Of a DNA stretch of 41,495 bases, positions 24,329 through 32,873 are shown piece after piece. Position 1 is the first letter of the stretch; every line of letters begins with the position of its first letter. The notes under the pieces were generated by a model. That model was not told the origin of the DNA and made no database searches. It saw nothing but the letters and a program-made list of their open reading frames with translations. The translations under genes were made by a program, and so were the position numbers. This DNA comes from Fidelibacterota bacterium. GTDB taxonomy: Bacteria; Fidelibacterota; Marinisomatia; Marinisomatales; TCS55. The stretch is from assembly GCA_030746535.1 (NCBI GenBank), contig JASLML010000010.1:1-41495 (forward strand), read 5' to 3'.

Positions 24329-25111
24329 ATGTCGTTTAATTCCAGACTTTCCGAACGTATTCACCGCACGCAGTCCAATCTCTGCGTCGGGCTGGATATT
24401 GCCCCTGAAAATTTTCCGAATGGAAATGCTGACTTATCTGACCTGAAGGATCACTGCAAAAAGGTCATTGAAGCAACGTCGGGAATTGCCGCTGCTTACA
24501 AACCAAATCTCGCATTTTTTGAGCGGTGGGGCAGTGAGGGTATCCGCTGGCTGGAGGAAACAATTGATCAGATTCCAGATGGAACGATTGTCATCGGTGA
24601 CGGGAAACGCGGTGATATAGGAAATACAGCAAATCAGTATGCAAAAAGTATGTTTGATCATTTCGGATTTGATGCTGTAACGGTGAACCCCTTTATGGGA
24701 AGAGATGCAGTAAAACCGTTTCTATCAAATCCCGAAAAGGGTGCATTCATTTTATGCAGAACATCGAATGCATCCGCATCTGATCTTCAGAGCGGAGATG
24801 TGATTGAGCGAACGATACAATTGGCATTGGATATGAATGAAAATGATAATGCCGGGCTTGTGGTCGGCGCAACTGCACCGGATGAACTAAAGGATATTCG
24901 TAAAAAAGCACAAGGACTGCCGTTTCTTATTCCTGGCGTCGGTGCTCAGGGCGGCGATTTGGAATCGAGCTTGCGAAATGGATCAGCCGGCGGTTCAGCA
25001 CTGATCAATGTATCGCGGGGTATTAGTTTTGCGGGAGATCTCAGTGAACAAGCGATCCATGATGCAGCGGATGAATATGTGAACAAGATGCGTAACATTA
25101 TTCATGTCTGA
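24329..25111 (+). CDS. pyrF: Orotidine 5'-phosphate decarboxylase
   Basis: A 260-residue TIM-barrel enzyme performing the last step of UMP synthesis. The catalytic DxKxxD motif is GDGKRGDIGNTA (Asp91, Lys93, Asp96). YKPNLAFFERWGSEG and TVNPFMGRDAVKPF mark the longer type-2 PyrF subfamily rather than the E. coli type. The phosphate-binding end is PGVGAQGGD...INVSRGI. It overlaps pyrE by 8 bases, so the two final pyrimidine steps are coupled. Confidence 0.96.
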   Translation: MSFNSRLSERIHRTQSNLCVGLDIAPENFPNGNADLSDLKDHCKKVIEATSGIAAAYKPNLAFFERWGSEGIRWLEETIDQIPDGTIVIGDGKRGDIGNTANQYAKSMFDHFGFDAVTVNPFMGRDAVKPFLSNPEKGAFILCRTSNASASDLQSGDVIERTIQLALDMNENDNAGLVVGATAPDELKDIRKKAQGLPFLIPGVGAQGGDLESSLRNGSAGGSALINVSRGISFAGDLSEQAIHDAADEYVNKMRNIIHV

Positions 25112-25679
25112 AGATAAATATTTAGAGATTTTTAAAAAAACAGGCGCACTGCTTGAAGGCCATTTTATTTTGACTTCTGGAAGGCACAGTCCAACATATT
25201 TTCAATGTGCAAAAGTTTTGCAGCATCCGGAATACCTGTCCCTGTTGGCTCAAAATATTTCCGATCACTTTTCAGCGTTAGAAATTGATTCCGTCATTTC
25301 ACCGGCTGTCGGCGGCATCGTACTGGGAACCGAAGTTGGCAGAATTTTGAATAAGCGGACCATTTTTGCGGAACGCGAAAATGGGAAAATGACTCTTCGC
25401 AGAGGATTTGGAATTGAAGAAGGCGAAAAATTCCTCGTGGTGGAAGATGTGATTACAACCGGCGGATCGGCGAAAGAGGTGATTGATCTCGTCCAAGATT
25501 TAGGAGGAAATGTGCAGGGCGCGGGAGTAATCGTGGACCGCAGCGGCGGTACGGTTCAGCTTCATGCAAACCAGCACTGCATTGTTAAATTGGAGGCAGT
25601 AAGTTTTGATCCGGACGAATTACCGGAACATTTGAAAGCAATACCAGTTGAGAAACCCGGAAGCAGGAGTTTGAAATGA
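25104..25679 (+). CDS. pyrE: Orotate phosphoribosyltransferase
   Basis: A 191-residue cytosolic enzyme joining orotate to PRPP. The start shows the usual LLEGHFILTSGRHSPTYFQC, and the PRPP-binding motif is VVEDVITTGGSA (112-123). The segment VISPAVGGIVLGTEVGR is also typical. It overlaps pyrF by 8 bases and the following cyclophilin gene by ATGA. Confidence 0.96.
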   Translation: MSEDKYLEIFKKTGALLEGHFILTSGRHSPTYFQCAKVLQHPEYLSLLAQNISDHFSALEIDSVISPAVGGIVLGTEVGRILNKRTIFAERENGKMTLRRGFGIEEGEKFLVVEDVITTGGSAKEVIDLVQDLGGNVQGAGVIVDRSGGTVQLHANQHCIVKLEAVSFDPDELPEHLKAIPVEKPGSRSLK

Positions 25680-26272
25680 AAAAAATAACAGGAGCAATGA
25701 TACTAATGGCAGTTATGGCAAATGCAGAAGAACCAAAAGTTGCGGTGATATCGACTATGTTCGGTGATATGGTGGTAGAATTTTTCCCGGATGTGGCACC
25801 GATGCACGTGGAAAGCTTTACAGCGCTGGCAAACGAAAAATATTTTGACGGCACCACCTTTCACCGTGTTATCCCGGGATTTGTAATCCAAGGCGGTGAT
25901 CCGAATTCAAAAGATACCGACAGATCTAATGACGGCACCGGCGGAAGAGCCGGAAAATATTTCGGACTCGGGAAAAAAGATGATCCGAATACTTGGCTGA
26001 TTCCGCAGGAATTCAATGAACGTCCGCATAACAGAGGCGCACTTTCCATGGCACGCACAAACGACCCGAACAGCGCAAGCAGCCAGTTTTTTATTTGCGT
26101 GGACAACGTGAATCAGCTGGACAATAAATATACCGTTTTCGGACAGGTGATCGAGGGAATGGAAGTTGCTGATATGATTGTTTCCTCTGAAAGAGACCCG
26201 AGGGACAATCCCATAGACAGGATTGAAATGCAGATCCGAATCCTGCCGAGCGATACATCAAAAACTGAATGA
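25676..26272 (+). CDS. Periplasmic cyclophilin-type peptidyl-prolyl isomerase
   Basis: A 198-residue protein. A short signal peptide (cut probably after MANA, residue 17) points to the periplasm. The cyclophilin core contains FHRVIPGFVIQGGDP with catalytic Arg64, GALSMARTNDPNSASSQFFI and YTVFGQVIEGMEV. A ~20-residue insertion after GGDPNSKDTD is common in this bacterial group. It accelerates proline isomerisation during folding. It overlaps pyrE (ATGA) and the lipase gene (ATGA). Confidence 0.93.
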   Translation: MKKITGAMILMAVMANAEEPKVAVISTMFGDMVVEFFPDVAPMHVESFTALANEKYFDGTTFHRVIPGFVIQGGDPNSKDTDRSNDGTGGRAGKYFGLGKKDDPNTWLIPQEFNERPHNRGALSMARTNDPNSASSQFFICVDNVNQLDNKYTVFGQVIEGMEVADMIVSSERDPRDNPIDRIEMQIRILPSDTSKTE

Positions 26273-27177
26273 AACAAAAAACCGGGCTTGCGCTTAGCGG
26301 TGGTGGCGCCAGAGGGGCTGCTCATATCGGTGCGATCAAAGTAATGCACCAACATGGAATCCGCTTTCATAGCATTGCCGGAACCAGTGCAGGCGCTTTG
26401 ATAGGCGCCATGTACGCAGCTACAGAAGACCCCGCCTGGGTGGAAGACCGATTTCGAACATTCCTGAAAAGCGGAGCCTTTCATCAAATGGGTACAGGCC
26501 GGCTGGTATCATCCACAGATTCAAACTCTGTATTCAGCCAAATGGCTCGAAAAATTAAAAATAATCTCGTGTTCGCCATTTCTCTGCGGCGGGATTCCAT
26601 CATTAAGCGGGAGCGGCTGGAGGAGGCATTTCGCTATCTTGTACCGGTAAGTACATTTGAAGAACTAAAGATTCCGCTGTATGTTACGGCCACAAACCTT
26701 GAAACCATGGAACCACGTATCTATTCCGAAGGCGATTTGATTGAAGCGATTGTACGCAGCAGCTCCATTCCGGGCTATGTTCAGCCAACCAGAATTGATG
26801 ATGAAATTATTGTAGACGGAAATCCAACACTTCCCATTCCCGTTAAGCCGCTGAAAGAGAATGTCGATTTTTGCATTGCGGTAGATATTACACGGAAAAC
26901 GGCTAGCCCAATGAAGCGTGTCAATATTTTTGAGATTGTAATGAGGGGAAGCCAGGCAACCTATGAGAATCTGGTGCAATACATGAATTCCGAGGCCGAT
27001 TATGTTATTCGCCCGCATGTGAAGGATATGCAGTGGTACAGCTTTAGCCATGCAGATAATCTATTGGAAATGGGAATAACTGCAGCTTCCGAATCGATTG
27101 AAGAGCTTCTCGAACTCATGCAGCGGAAGTCCTCATGGAATTACAAGGCAAAACAATGGTTTGGTCACAATAATTAA
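26269..27177 (+). CDS. Patatin-like phospholipase (RssA/NTE type)
   Basis: A 302-residue lipid acyl hydrolase with a Ser-Asp dyad. The oxyanion loop is SGGGARGAAHIG (10-21), the nucleophile elbow GTSAG has Ser40, and the Asp is in IVDGNP (Asp183). No signal peptide or membrane helix is seen, so it is probably cytosolic, as RssA-type proteins are. It follows the cyclophilin gene by ATGA overlap; the functional link with pyrimidine genes is not apparent. Confidence 0.92.
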   Translation: MKQKTGLALSGGGARGAAHIGAIKVMHQHGIRFHSIAGTSAGALIGAMYAATEDPAWVEDRFRTFLKSGAFHQMGTGRLVSSTDSNSVFSQMARKIKNNLVFAISLRRDSIIKRERLEEAFRYLVPVSTFEELKIPLYVTATNLETMEPRIYSEGDLIEAIVRSSSIPGYVQPTRIDDEIIVDGNPTLPIPVKPLKENVDFCIAVDITRKTASPMKRVNIFEIVMRGSQATYENLVQYMNSEADYVIRPHVKDMQWYSFSHADNLLEMGITAASESIEELLELMQRKSSWNYKAKQWFGHNN

Positions 27178-27213
27178 ACCATGGTATTTTTAACGATATT
27201 TTGAACACATCCT

Positions 27214-29100
27214 ATGCGGAATAACCAACGATTTACAGCCATTTTAGCGGGATTGATCCTTCTGATTCCTGCCGCAGTCTTTGCGCAGTTTCAGGATCCT
27301 GTAACCCTCTCTGCCGAAGCGAAGACGTCTGCCCGTGCGGGAGAAGTTGTAGATATTATTGTCCGTGCAGAGATGGATGATGAATGGCACATTTACGCTA
27401 TTAATGATGTTCCAGAAGGGCCGATTGCCTCCAAAATTTCTGTTTCCGGTGATGCTGTCGAAAAAAGCGGACGCGTCATCGAGCAGGAACCGATTGTGGA
27501 ATGGGATGAAGGTTTCGAAATGGAAACCCGTTTTCACAAAGGGAATTCAGAATTTACGGTTCCGGTGCTCTTAAAGGATGACATTGAACCCGGATTGATT
27601 TCGGTCACTGCCAATGTTTTATATCAGGTGTGCAATGTTTCCCTATGTTACCCTCCGCGAGAAGTGGAAGTGCCTGCTGCTATCAAAATTGAAGAAGGTA
27701 AGCCGAGAGACGGAAGGACGGAACTTGCAAGTGCATCTCCATTCGACCAGAGCGGCAATATTGATCTGGATGCAGCCATTGATGCAGGATTTTTTCCGTT
27801 CATATTACTGGCGATTTCTATGGGATTCCTTGCGTTGCTGACACCGTGTGTTTTCCCAATGATTCCGATTACCGTTTCCTTTTTTATCAAGCAGGGAGAA
27901 TTAGAAGGGCAAAATCCTCTCAAACAGGCATCGGTATACACAATCGGCATCATGGGTACATTTACGCTGCTTGGTCTTATTTTGGCAATCACGCTGGGCG
28001 CGTCAGGAGCCAATCAGCTGGCAGCCAACCCCTGGGTAAATTTATTCATTGCATCCCTGTTTATTTATTTTGCCCTTTCGCTATTCGGAATGTATGAAAT
28101 CCAGCTTCCGCAAAGCTTAAGTCAGTTTACATTGCAACAGGAAGGTAGAGGCGGATATGTCGGCACTTTGTTTATGGCTGTCACCTTTACGCTTACATCC
28201 TTCACCTGCACTGTTCAGTTCATGGGGCTTTTGCTGGTTGCAGCATCTCAGGGACAGTGGTTTTGGCCGGCAATCGGGATGGTGGTATTCAGTGGCGCGT
28301 TTGCGCTGCCATTCTTCTTTCTGGCCTTATTCCCACAATACCTTGCCAATATGCCGCAATCTGGTTCGTGGCTGAATTCGGTTAAGGTTGTAATGGGATT
28401 TCTGGAATTAGCTGCCGCCTTCAAATTTCTGAGCAATACGGATTTGGTTTGGAGCTGGGGCTTTTTTACCTACAAAATGGTGCTGGCATCGTGGGCGATC
28501 ATTATGCTGTTCACTGGAATTTATCTGCTCGGCAAAATTCAGCTTCCGCACGATTCCAAAGTAGATTCTTTAAGCGTCCCGCGGATGATTTTAAGCTTTA
28601 TGTTCATTACATTTTCCCTTTATTTAGGCACCGGGCTTTTCGGGCAAAAAATTCACGGACTCATTAATTCCTATTTACCACCGCCATTGGAATCGAGCAT
28701 AGCAGCCGGCGGCGATAAAACCGGATTTTCCGAAGTGCATGCGCTTGGTTGGCATAAAGAATTGGAGGATGGTCTGGCAGAAGCGCAAATTACCGGGCAG
28801 CCGGTTTTTGTGGATTTTACTGGGTACACGTGCACCAACTGCCGATGGATGGAAACCAATGTATTCACGGAAAAAGAAGTCATTGAACGGTTTCAGAATA
28901 TGGTGCTGGTACATCTGTATACGGACGGCGGGCCAAATTACCGTGAACATCAGCAATACGAAATTGACCGGTTTGGAACAGCCGCGTTGCCATTCTACGT
29001 AATCTTAAGCCCGGATGATGAGGAATTGGCGCGTTTCCCGGGAATGTCCAGAAATGTAGGCGATTTTATTGAATTTCTGGATAAAGGGCTTGCCGGATGA
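27214..29100 (+). CDS. dsbD: Thiol:disulfide interchange protein DsbD
   Basis: A 628-residue protein carrying electrons from cytosolic thioredoxin to the periplasm. After a signal peptide (to about AVFAQ) comes the alpha domain with Cys140 and Cys145 in CNVSLCYPP. The eight-helix core has LLTPCVFPMIPITVSFFIKQ (Cys212) and its partner Cys in FTLTSFTCTVQFMG. The C-terminal thioredoxin-like domain has Cys540-Thr-Asn-Cys543. All three cysteine pairs are present. It overlaps the TlpA-like gene by ATGA, giving a plausible electron acceptor. Confidence 0.95.
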   Translation: MRNNQRFTAILAGLILLIPAAVFAQFQDPVTLSAEAKTSARAGEVVDIIVRAEMDDEWHIYAINDVPEGPIASKISVSGDAVEKSGRVIEQEPIVEWDEGFEMETRFHKGNSEFTVPVLLKDDIEPGLISVTANVLYQVCNVSLCYPPREVEVPAAIKIEEGKPRDGRTELASASPFDQSGNIDLDAAIDAGFFPFILLAISMGFLALLTPCVFPMIPITVSFFIKQGELEGQNPLKQASVYTIGIMGTFTLLGLILAITLGASGANQLAANPWVNLFIASLFIYFALSLFGMYEIQLPQSLSQFTLQQEGRGGYVGTLFMAVTFTLTSFTCTVQFMGLLLVAASQGQWFWPAIGMVVFSGAFALPFFFLALFPQYLANMPQSGSWLNSVKVVMGFLELAAAFKFLSNTDLVWSWGFFTYKMVLASWAIIMLFTGIYLLGKIQLPHDSKVDSLSVPRMILSFMFITFSLYLGTGLFGQKIHGLINSYLPPPLESSIAAGGDKTGFSEVHALGWHKELEDGLAEAQITGQPVFVDFTGYTCTNCRWMETNVFTEKEVIERFQNMVLVHLYTDGGPNYREHQQYEIDRFGTAALPFYVILSPDDEELARFPGMSRNVGDFIEFLDKGLAG

Positions 29101-29669
29101 AAAATGTGTTAAATATGCTCCTGTCGGTGATGTTGATTGCACCTGCCTGCAGCCAGAAAGAATCGTCTGCTTCAGATAATAATGTATCAACCATTAGCCG
29201 CCCCGCCCCTCCCCGTCCAGAAAATGCTGTTCCAGCGCCCGATTTTACGCTGCTCAACAGTGTAACCGGTGATTTGGTGAGGTCCAATGAACTTCTGGGA
29301 GATGTCGTTCTGTTAACCTTTTGGGGAACCTGGTGCTATCCGTGTAAAAAGGAAATCCCCGACTTAAATAAGTTGTACGAAGATCATAAAAAAAACGGGT
29401 TGGAAATTGTCGGCGTTACGCTGAATTCGGGGTCTGCCAATGATATTTCATCTTTTGCCAACGAATGGGAGATGGAATACCTCGTGTTATCTGATATTAC
29501 TCATGGAGAAACAGATCAGGTACAGGCTCTTTTTTCAAGAGCGATTGGGCAGCCGATTTACGCTATTCCGACCACATTCCTGATTGACAGGCAAGGCTAT
29601 ATCGTTAAAGGCTATTTGGGCCCCAGGACATATCAGGAATTCATCAAAGATATTCAGCCGTATCTATAA
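29097..29669 (+). CDS. TlpA/ResA-like thiol-disulfide lipoprotein
   Basis: A 190-residue thioredoxin-fold protein. The lipobox IAPAC gives Cys18 as the lipidated residue. The redox centre is WCYPC (Cys80, Cys83) in TFWGTWCYPCKKEIPDLN, followed by the cis-Pro in AIPTTFLIDRQG. ResA/TlpA proteins reduce disulfides in apocytochromes or other envelope proteins. Direct coupling to dsbD suggests it is recharged by DsbD. Confidence 0.92.
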   Translation: MKNVLNMLLSVMLIAPACSQKESSASDNNVSTISRPAPPRPENAVPAPDFTLLNSVTGDLVRSNELLGDVVLLTFWGTWCYPCKKEIPDLNKLYEDHKKNGLEIVGVTLNSGSANDISSFANEWEMEYLVLSDITHGETDQVQALFSRAIGQPIYAIPTTFLIDRQGYIVKGYLGPRTYQEFIKDIQPYL

Positions 29670-29684
29670 ATAATCGATTTTCGA

Positions 29685-32639
29685 TTGAAAAATACATTTC
29701 TTCTATTTGCGATTTTGGCTGCATTATTTCAGCCCCTTTCAGCAGACGATAATTATTGGCAGCAGTTCGTTCATTATACAATGGATGTTGCGCTTGATGT
29801 TGATGCGCATACGGTAGGAGGCAGTTCGATCATCACTTATACCAACAATTCGCCTGATGTTATTGAAAATATGTATCTGCATTTGCTTCCCAATGCATTT
29901 CAGGAAGGATCGGTGAAGCATCGTGAATATCTGCAAAAATTCGGCCGTCTCAGCCGCGCTGCAAAATTCATTGAAGGAATGGATTCCTATTTTAGTATTG
30001 TTGAAGTAAGCGATTTTACGATCAGGAATGATGAAGCACTATTAGCAGATACCTTCAAGATTGATGATACCATCCTATCTGCGTCGTTATCCACACCCCT
30101 GCATCCCGGCGAATCGCTAACAATGGAATTCGACTGGGTGCACCATGTAGGTGAACAGGTAGAGCGAGCCGGTCGCGTTGGTGACCAGTACAATTTTGCA
30201 CAGTGGTATCCAAAGGTTGTTGTATACGATGAAAACGGTTGGCATAATTTCCCCTTTCACGCAGAAGGTGAATTTTACGGTGAATTCGGTACCTTCGATG
30301 TATCGATTGATGTTCCCGCTTGGTACACGGTCGGAGCAACGGGCGTTGTTACAGCTGGTGATCCCGGCTGGAATGATGTTGCTGTCGATACTTCGATCGC
30401 TTTCAAAGATTGGCTCAAGTCATTTCAGGAAAACAAAACAGACATCGATTCAACGGCAAGAAGGACCGTTTCCTTTTACGCAGAAGATGTCCACGATTTT
30501 GCATGGATAACATCGCCCACGTTTTTGTACGAGCACGGATCGTGGAACGGGATTGATGTGCATGTATTGTTCAACGAGAAAAACGGCAGCAAATGGACGA
30601 AGAAAGTAACAGCAAGGTCCGAGCGCGGATTGGAATGGCTGAGCAGTCATTATGGGATGTATCCTTATCCACAGGTAACGACCACCGATCGGCTGAAAGG
30701 CGGAGGCATGGAATATCCCATGCTCGTCATGAACGGAAGCGAAAGTGAAAGTTTAATTCTGCACGAAATCGGACATATTTGGTTTTACGGAATTTTAGGC
30801 AATGACGAAGTAGCAGAGTCGTGGCTGGACGAAGGGTTTACGACATTTCAAACCGGACAATATATGATGGATCGCTACGGTCCGCACGGATTTGACCTCA
30901 AGGAATCAAAGCGGTACAATGACATGGAAAAGAAGGTTGGGAAATTCACACGTTATCTGGATAGGGCACAGTGGTCCACGATTCGATTCCAGACCAGCGG
31001 AAAAGATGAACCTATCAGCAGAAAATCCTACATGTTCAACAACGGAGGTTCGTACCGCTACAATGCCTACACCAAACCCGGACTGATGCTGGCAGAGCTT
31101 AAATATGTCCTTGGCGATTCCATTTTTTTTGCGTCGATGCAGGAATATTTTGACCGCTGGAATTTGAAGCATGTGAATGAAGAGCGATTTATTGCATCTG
31201 TGGAAGATATTGCCGGAGAAAAACTGGATTGGTTTTTTAATCCGTGGCTGCACAACACGCGAATCCTTGATTATGGGATTGAATCATGGAGTAAAGCAAA
31301 ACAGGCTGACGGGTCATGGAAAGTGGATCTTGATATCAGAAAGCATGGTAGGCGTGAAATGCCGCAGCTTGTGGAAGTGGCATTCACGGACGGTTCTGTC
31401 GAGCGAATTTGGTGGAAGAATCACGAATGGAGGAAAGAGGACACCTTTTCCTTCAACGTTGCAAAAGAGCCGGAATCGGCAGTGCTTGATCCGGATGTGA
31501 TGACGATGGATGTAGATCGAAGGAATAATCACAGCGGACGCCTGCCGCGCGAATGGCAGTTCGACTGGATCGAAACAAGCTATAACCCGCGAGGTAGTTA
31601 TTACGGCAGATGGACTCCAACATTATATTACCATGAATTGGATGGCTATACTCCTGGATTTCGAGTTAACAGAAAATACAGCTATTGGGAAACTCTGAAA
31701 GCAGAAATTCAATACGCTACCAAATCAGGCAATGTGTACTGGTCATTGAATTCATATAGAAAGCCAGTTCACAGTTTTGCAGGGTTTTCATCTTCTTTAC
31801 ATGCGTATGATTTGGGGGGTGTGAGCGGTTACGGCTTGGAGATTAAAAAACATCTAAATGAAGCATTTGCTGATTTTTTGACAAATAATGCTTCCTTGGG
31901 CTTTTATGTCACTAATGCTAAGGACAAAAGCCGAACCAATCTTTTTGATATCGGTCAAATAGCCGTTTTGTTCAGTCGCTATCAGTTTTTAATTCAACAG
32001 TATATTAGGATGTACTTCGAGATTGCAACCACTCCCGGCTCGGTTTCTGATTGGTCATTTTCAAGAATTAATGCTGTTGTGAAAGTGGATGTTCCAATAG
32101 GGAAATTGGGTATTAGAAACAGGCTTATTATAGGACACATCGAGAGCGAATTCGGAGTTCCGGCTCAGGAAAGATACACCATTGAAGGAGCCGGATCTGG
32201 CGATGTATACAGCAAGCCATTTTTGAGGGATGCTTCTTCTTTCTATGGAAATACTGAAATGAGAAAACACTATCATTTAGCCGGAGATGCAAATCTTCGC
32301 GGATATTTTGATCAAGGATTATCTGGAGTAGAGTCCTTGATTGCGAATTCTATTGAATTGTATTACAAACCGGGATTTGATGCGCTGAATCTAGAATTAG
32401 CTGCTTTTGTTGATGATGGATGGGTTTGGGGCAGTAAGTACAAGCAAAATGATGAAGGATTTAAGGGTGATTATTTATTGGATGCCGGTATAGGTCTGCG
32501 GCTAAAAACATCTTTTTTGGGAAAACAATTTTATATACGCGTAGATACTCCGCTTATTGTGAAAGACGTAAGTAAAGCGGCTAAGGGATACCAGTTTGTT
32601 ACTGATAAGTGGCTGTTCAGCTTCACAGCCGGGTTGTGA
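29685..32639 (+). CDS. M1-family peptidase with C-terminal outer-membrane barrel-like domain
   Basis: 984 residues from a TTG at 29685; a clear signal peptide follows (KNTFLLFAILAALFQPLSA). Residues ~20-620 are an M1 gluzincin: GGGMEYPMLVMN replaces the GxMEN motif, zinc ligands are His360 and His364 in HEIGH, and Glu383 lies 19 residues on in SWLDEGFTTF. From about 635 to the end the protein is beta-rich with alternating aromatics. It carries LRGYFDQGLSGVESLIANSI, AAFVDDGWVWG and DAGIGLRLKTSFLGKQFYIR, resembling the last strands of Omp85/surface-antigen barrels, and ends KWLFSFTAGL. It is probably an outer-membrane-anchored aminopeptidase. Confidence 0.88.
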   Translation: MKNTFLLFAILAALFQPLSADDNYWQQFVHYTMDVALDVDAHTVGGSSIITYTNNSPDVIENMYLHLLPNAFQEGSVKHREYLQKFGRLSRAAKFIEGMDSYFSIVEVSDFTIRNDEALLADTFKIDDTILSASLSTPLHPGESLTMEFDWVHHVGEQVERAGRVGDQYNFAQWYPKVVVYDENGWHNFPFHAEGEFYGEFGTFDVSIDVPAWYTVGATGVVTAGDPGWNDVAVDTSIAFKDWLKSFQENKTDIDSTARRTVSFYAEDVHDFAWITSPTFLYEHGSWNGIDVHVLFNEKNGSKWTKKVTARSERGLEWLSSHYGMYPYPQVTTTDRLKGGGMEYPMLVMNGSESESLILHEIGHIWFYGILGNDEVAESWLDEGFTTFQTGQYMMDRYGPHGFDLKESKRYNDMEKKVGKFTRYLDRAQWSTIRFQTSGKDEPISRKSYMFNNGGSYRYNAYTKPGLMLAELKYVLGDSIFFASMQEYFDRWNLKHVNEERFIASVEDIAGEKLDWFFNPWLHNTRILDYGIESWSKAKQADGSWKVDLDIRKHGRREMPQLVEVAFTDGSVERIWWKNHEWRKEDTFSFNVAKEPESAVLDPDVMTMDVDRRNNHSGRLPREWQFDWIETSYNPRGSYYGRWTPTLYYHELDGYTPGFRVNRKYSYWETLKAEIQYATKSGNVYWSLNSYRKPVHSFAGFSSSLHAYDLGGVSGYGLEIKKHLNEAFADFLTNNASLGFYVTNAKDKSRTNLFDIGQIAVLFSRYQFLIQQYIRMYFEIATTPGSVSDWSFSRINAVVKVDVPIGKLGIRNRLIIGHIESEFGVPAQERYTIEGAGSGDVYSKPFLRDASSFYGNTEMRKHYHLAGDANLRGYFDQGLSGVESLIANSIELYYKPGFDALNLELAAFVDDGWVWGSKYKQNDEGFKGDYLLDAGIGLRLKTSFLGKQFYIRVDTPLIVKDVSKAAKGYQFVTDKWLFSFTAGL

Positions 32640-32684
32640 CCCATCCCAAATGACCAAATCTCTGCACAGTTAATGTCGAATTTT

Positions 32685-32700
32685 TGTGATTGGAGTCACA
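32685..32700. promoter_or_regulatory. TGTGA-N6-TCACA palindrome, CRP/FNR-family site candidate
   Basis: TGTGA (32685-32689), six bases, TCACA (32696-32700). This equals the core consensus of the E. coli CRP site. It lies 174 bases before the ATG of the giant sorted protein, in a 234-bp intergenic stretch that otherwise shows no gene. No CRP/FNR gene is in the window. Confidence 0.4.
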
Positions 32701-32873
32701 GCAAGAAATAGAAATAAACACTATTTTCATCGAAGAGATATCCTTTTTTCAAAGAGGAATTAATGAGGTTAAAAGCCTTTGGATAAGTTATGTCTGAAAT
32801 TAAATTCTGCAGCTTGCATTTCTTCTGAAGAAGGAAACTAGATTCAATGATTCACCAAACAGGAAATGGTTTA

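Noticed and set aside
32847-32873. Upstream ATG of the giant sorted protein
   Set aside because: It would put nine residues before the signal peptide's basic start; the ATG at 32874 gives the normal signal peptide and has AGGA upstream.
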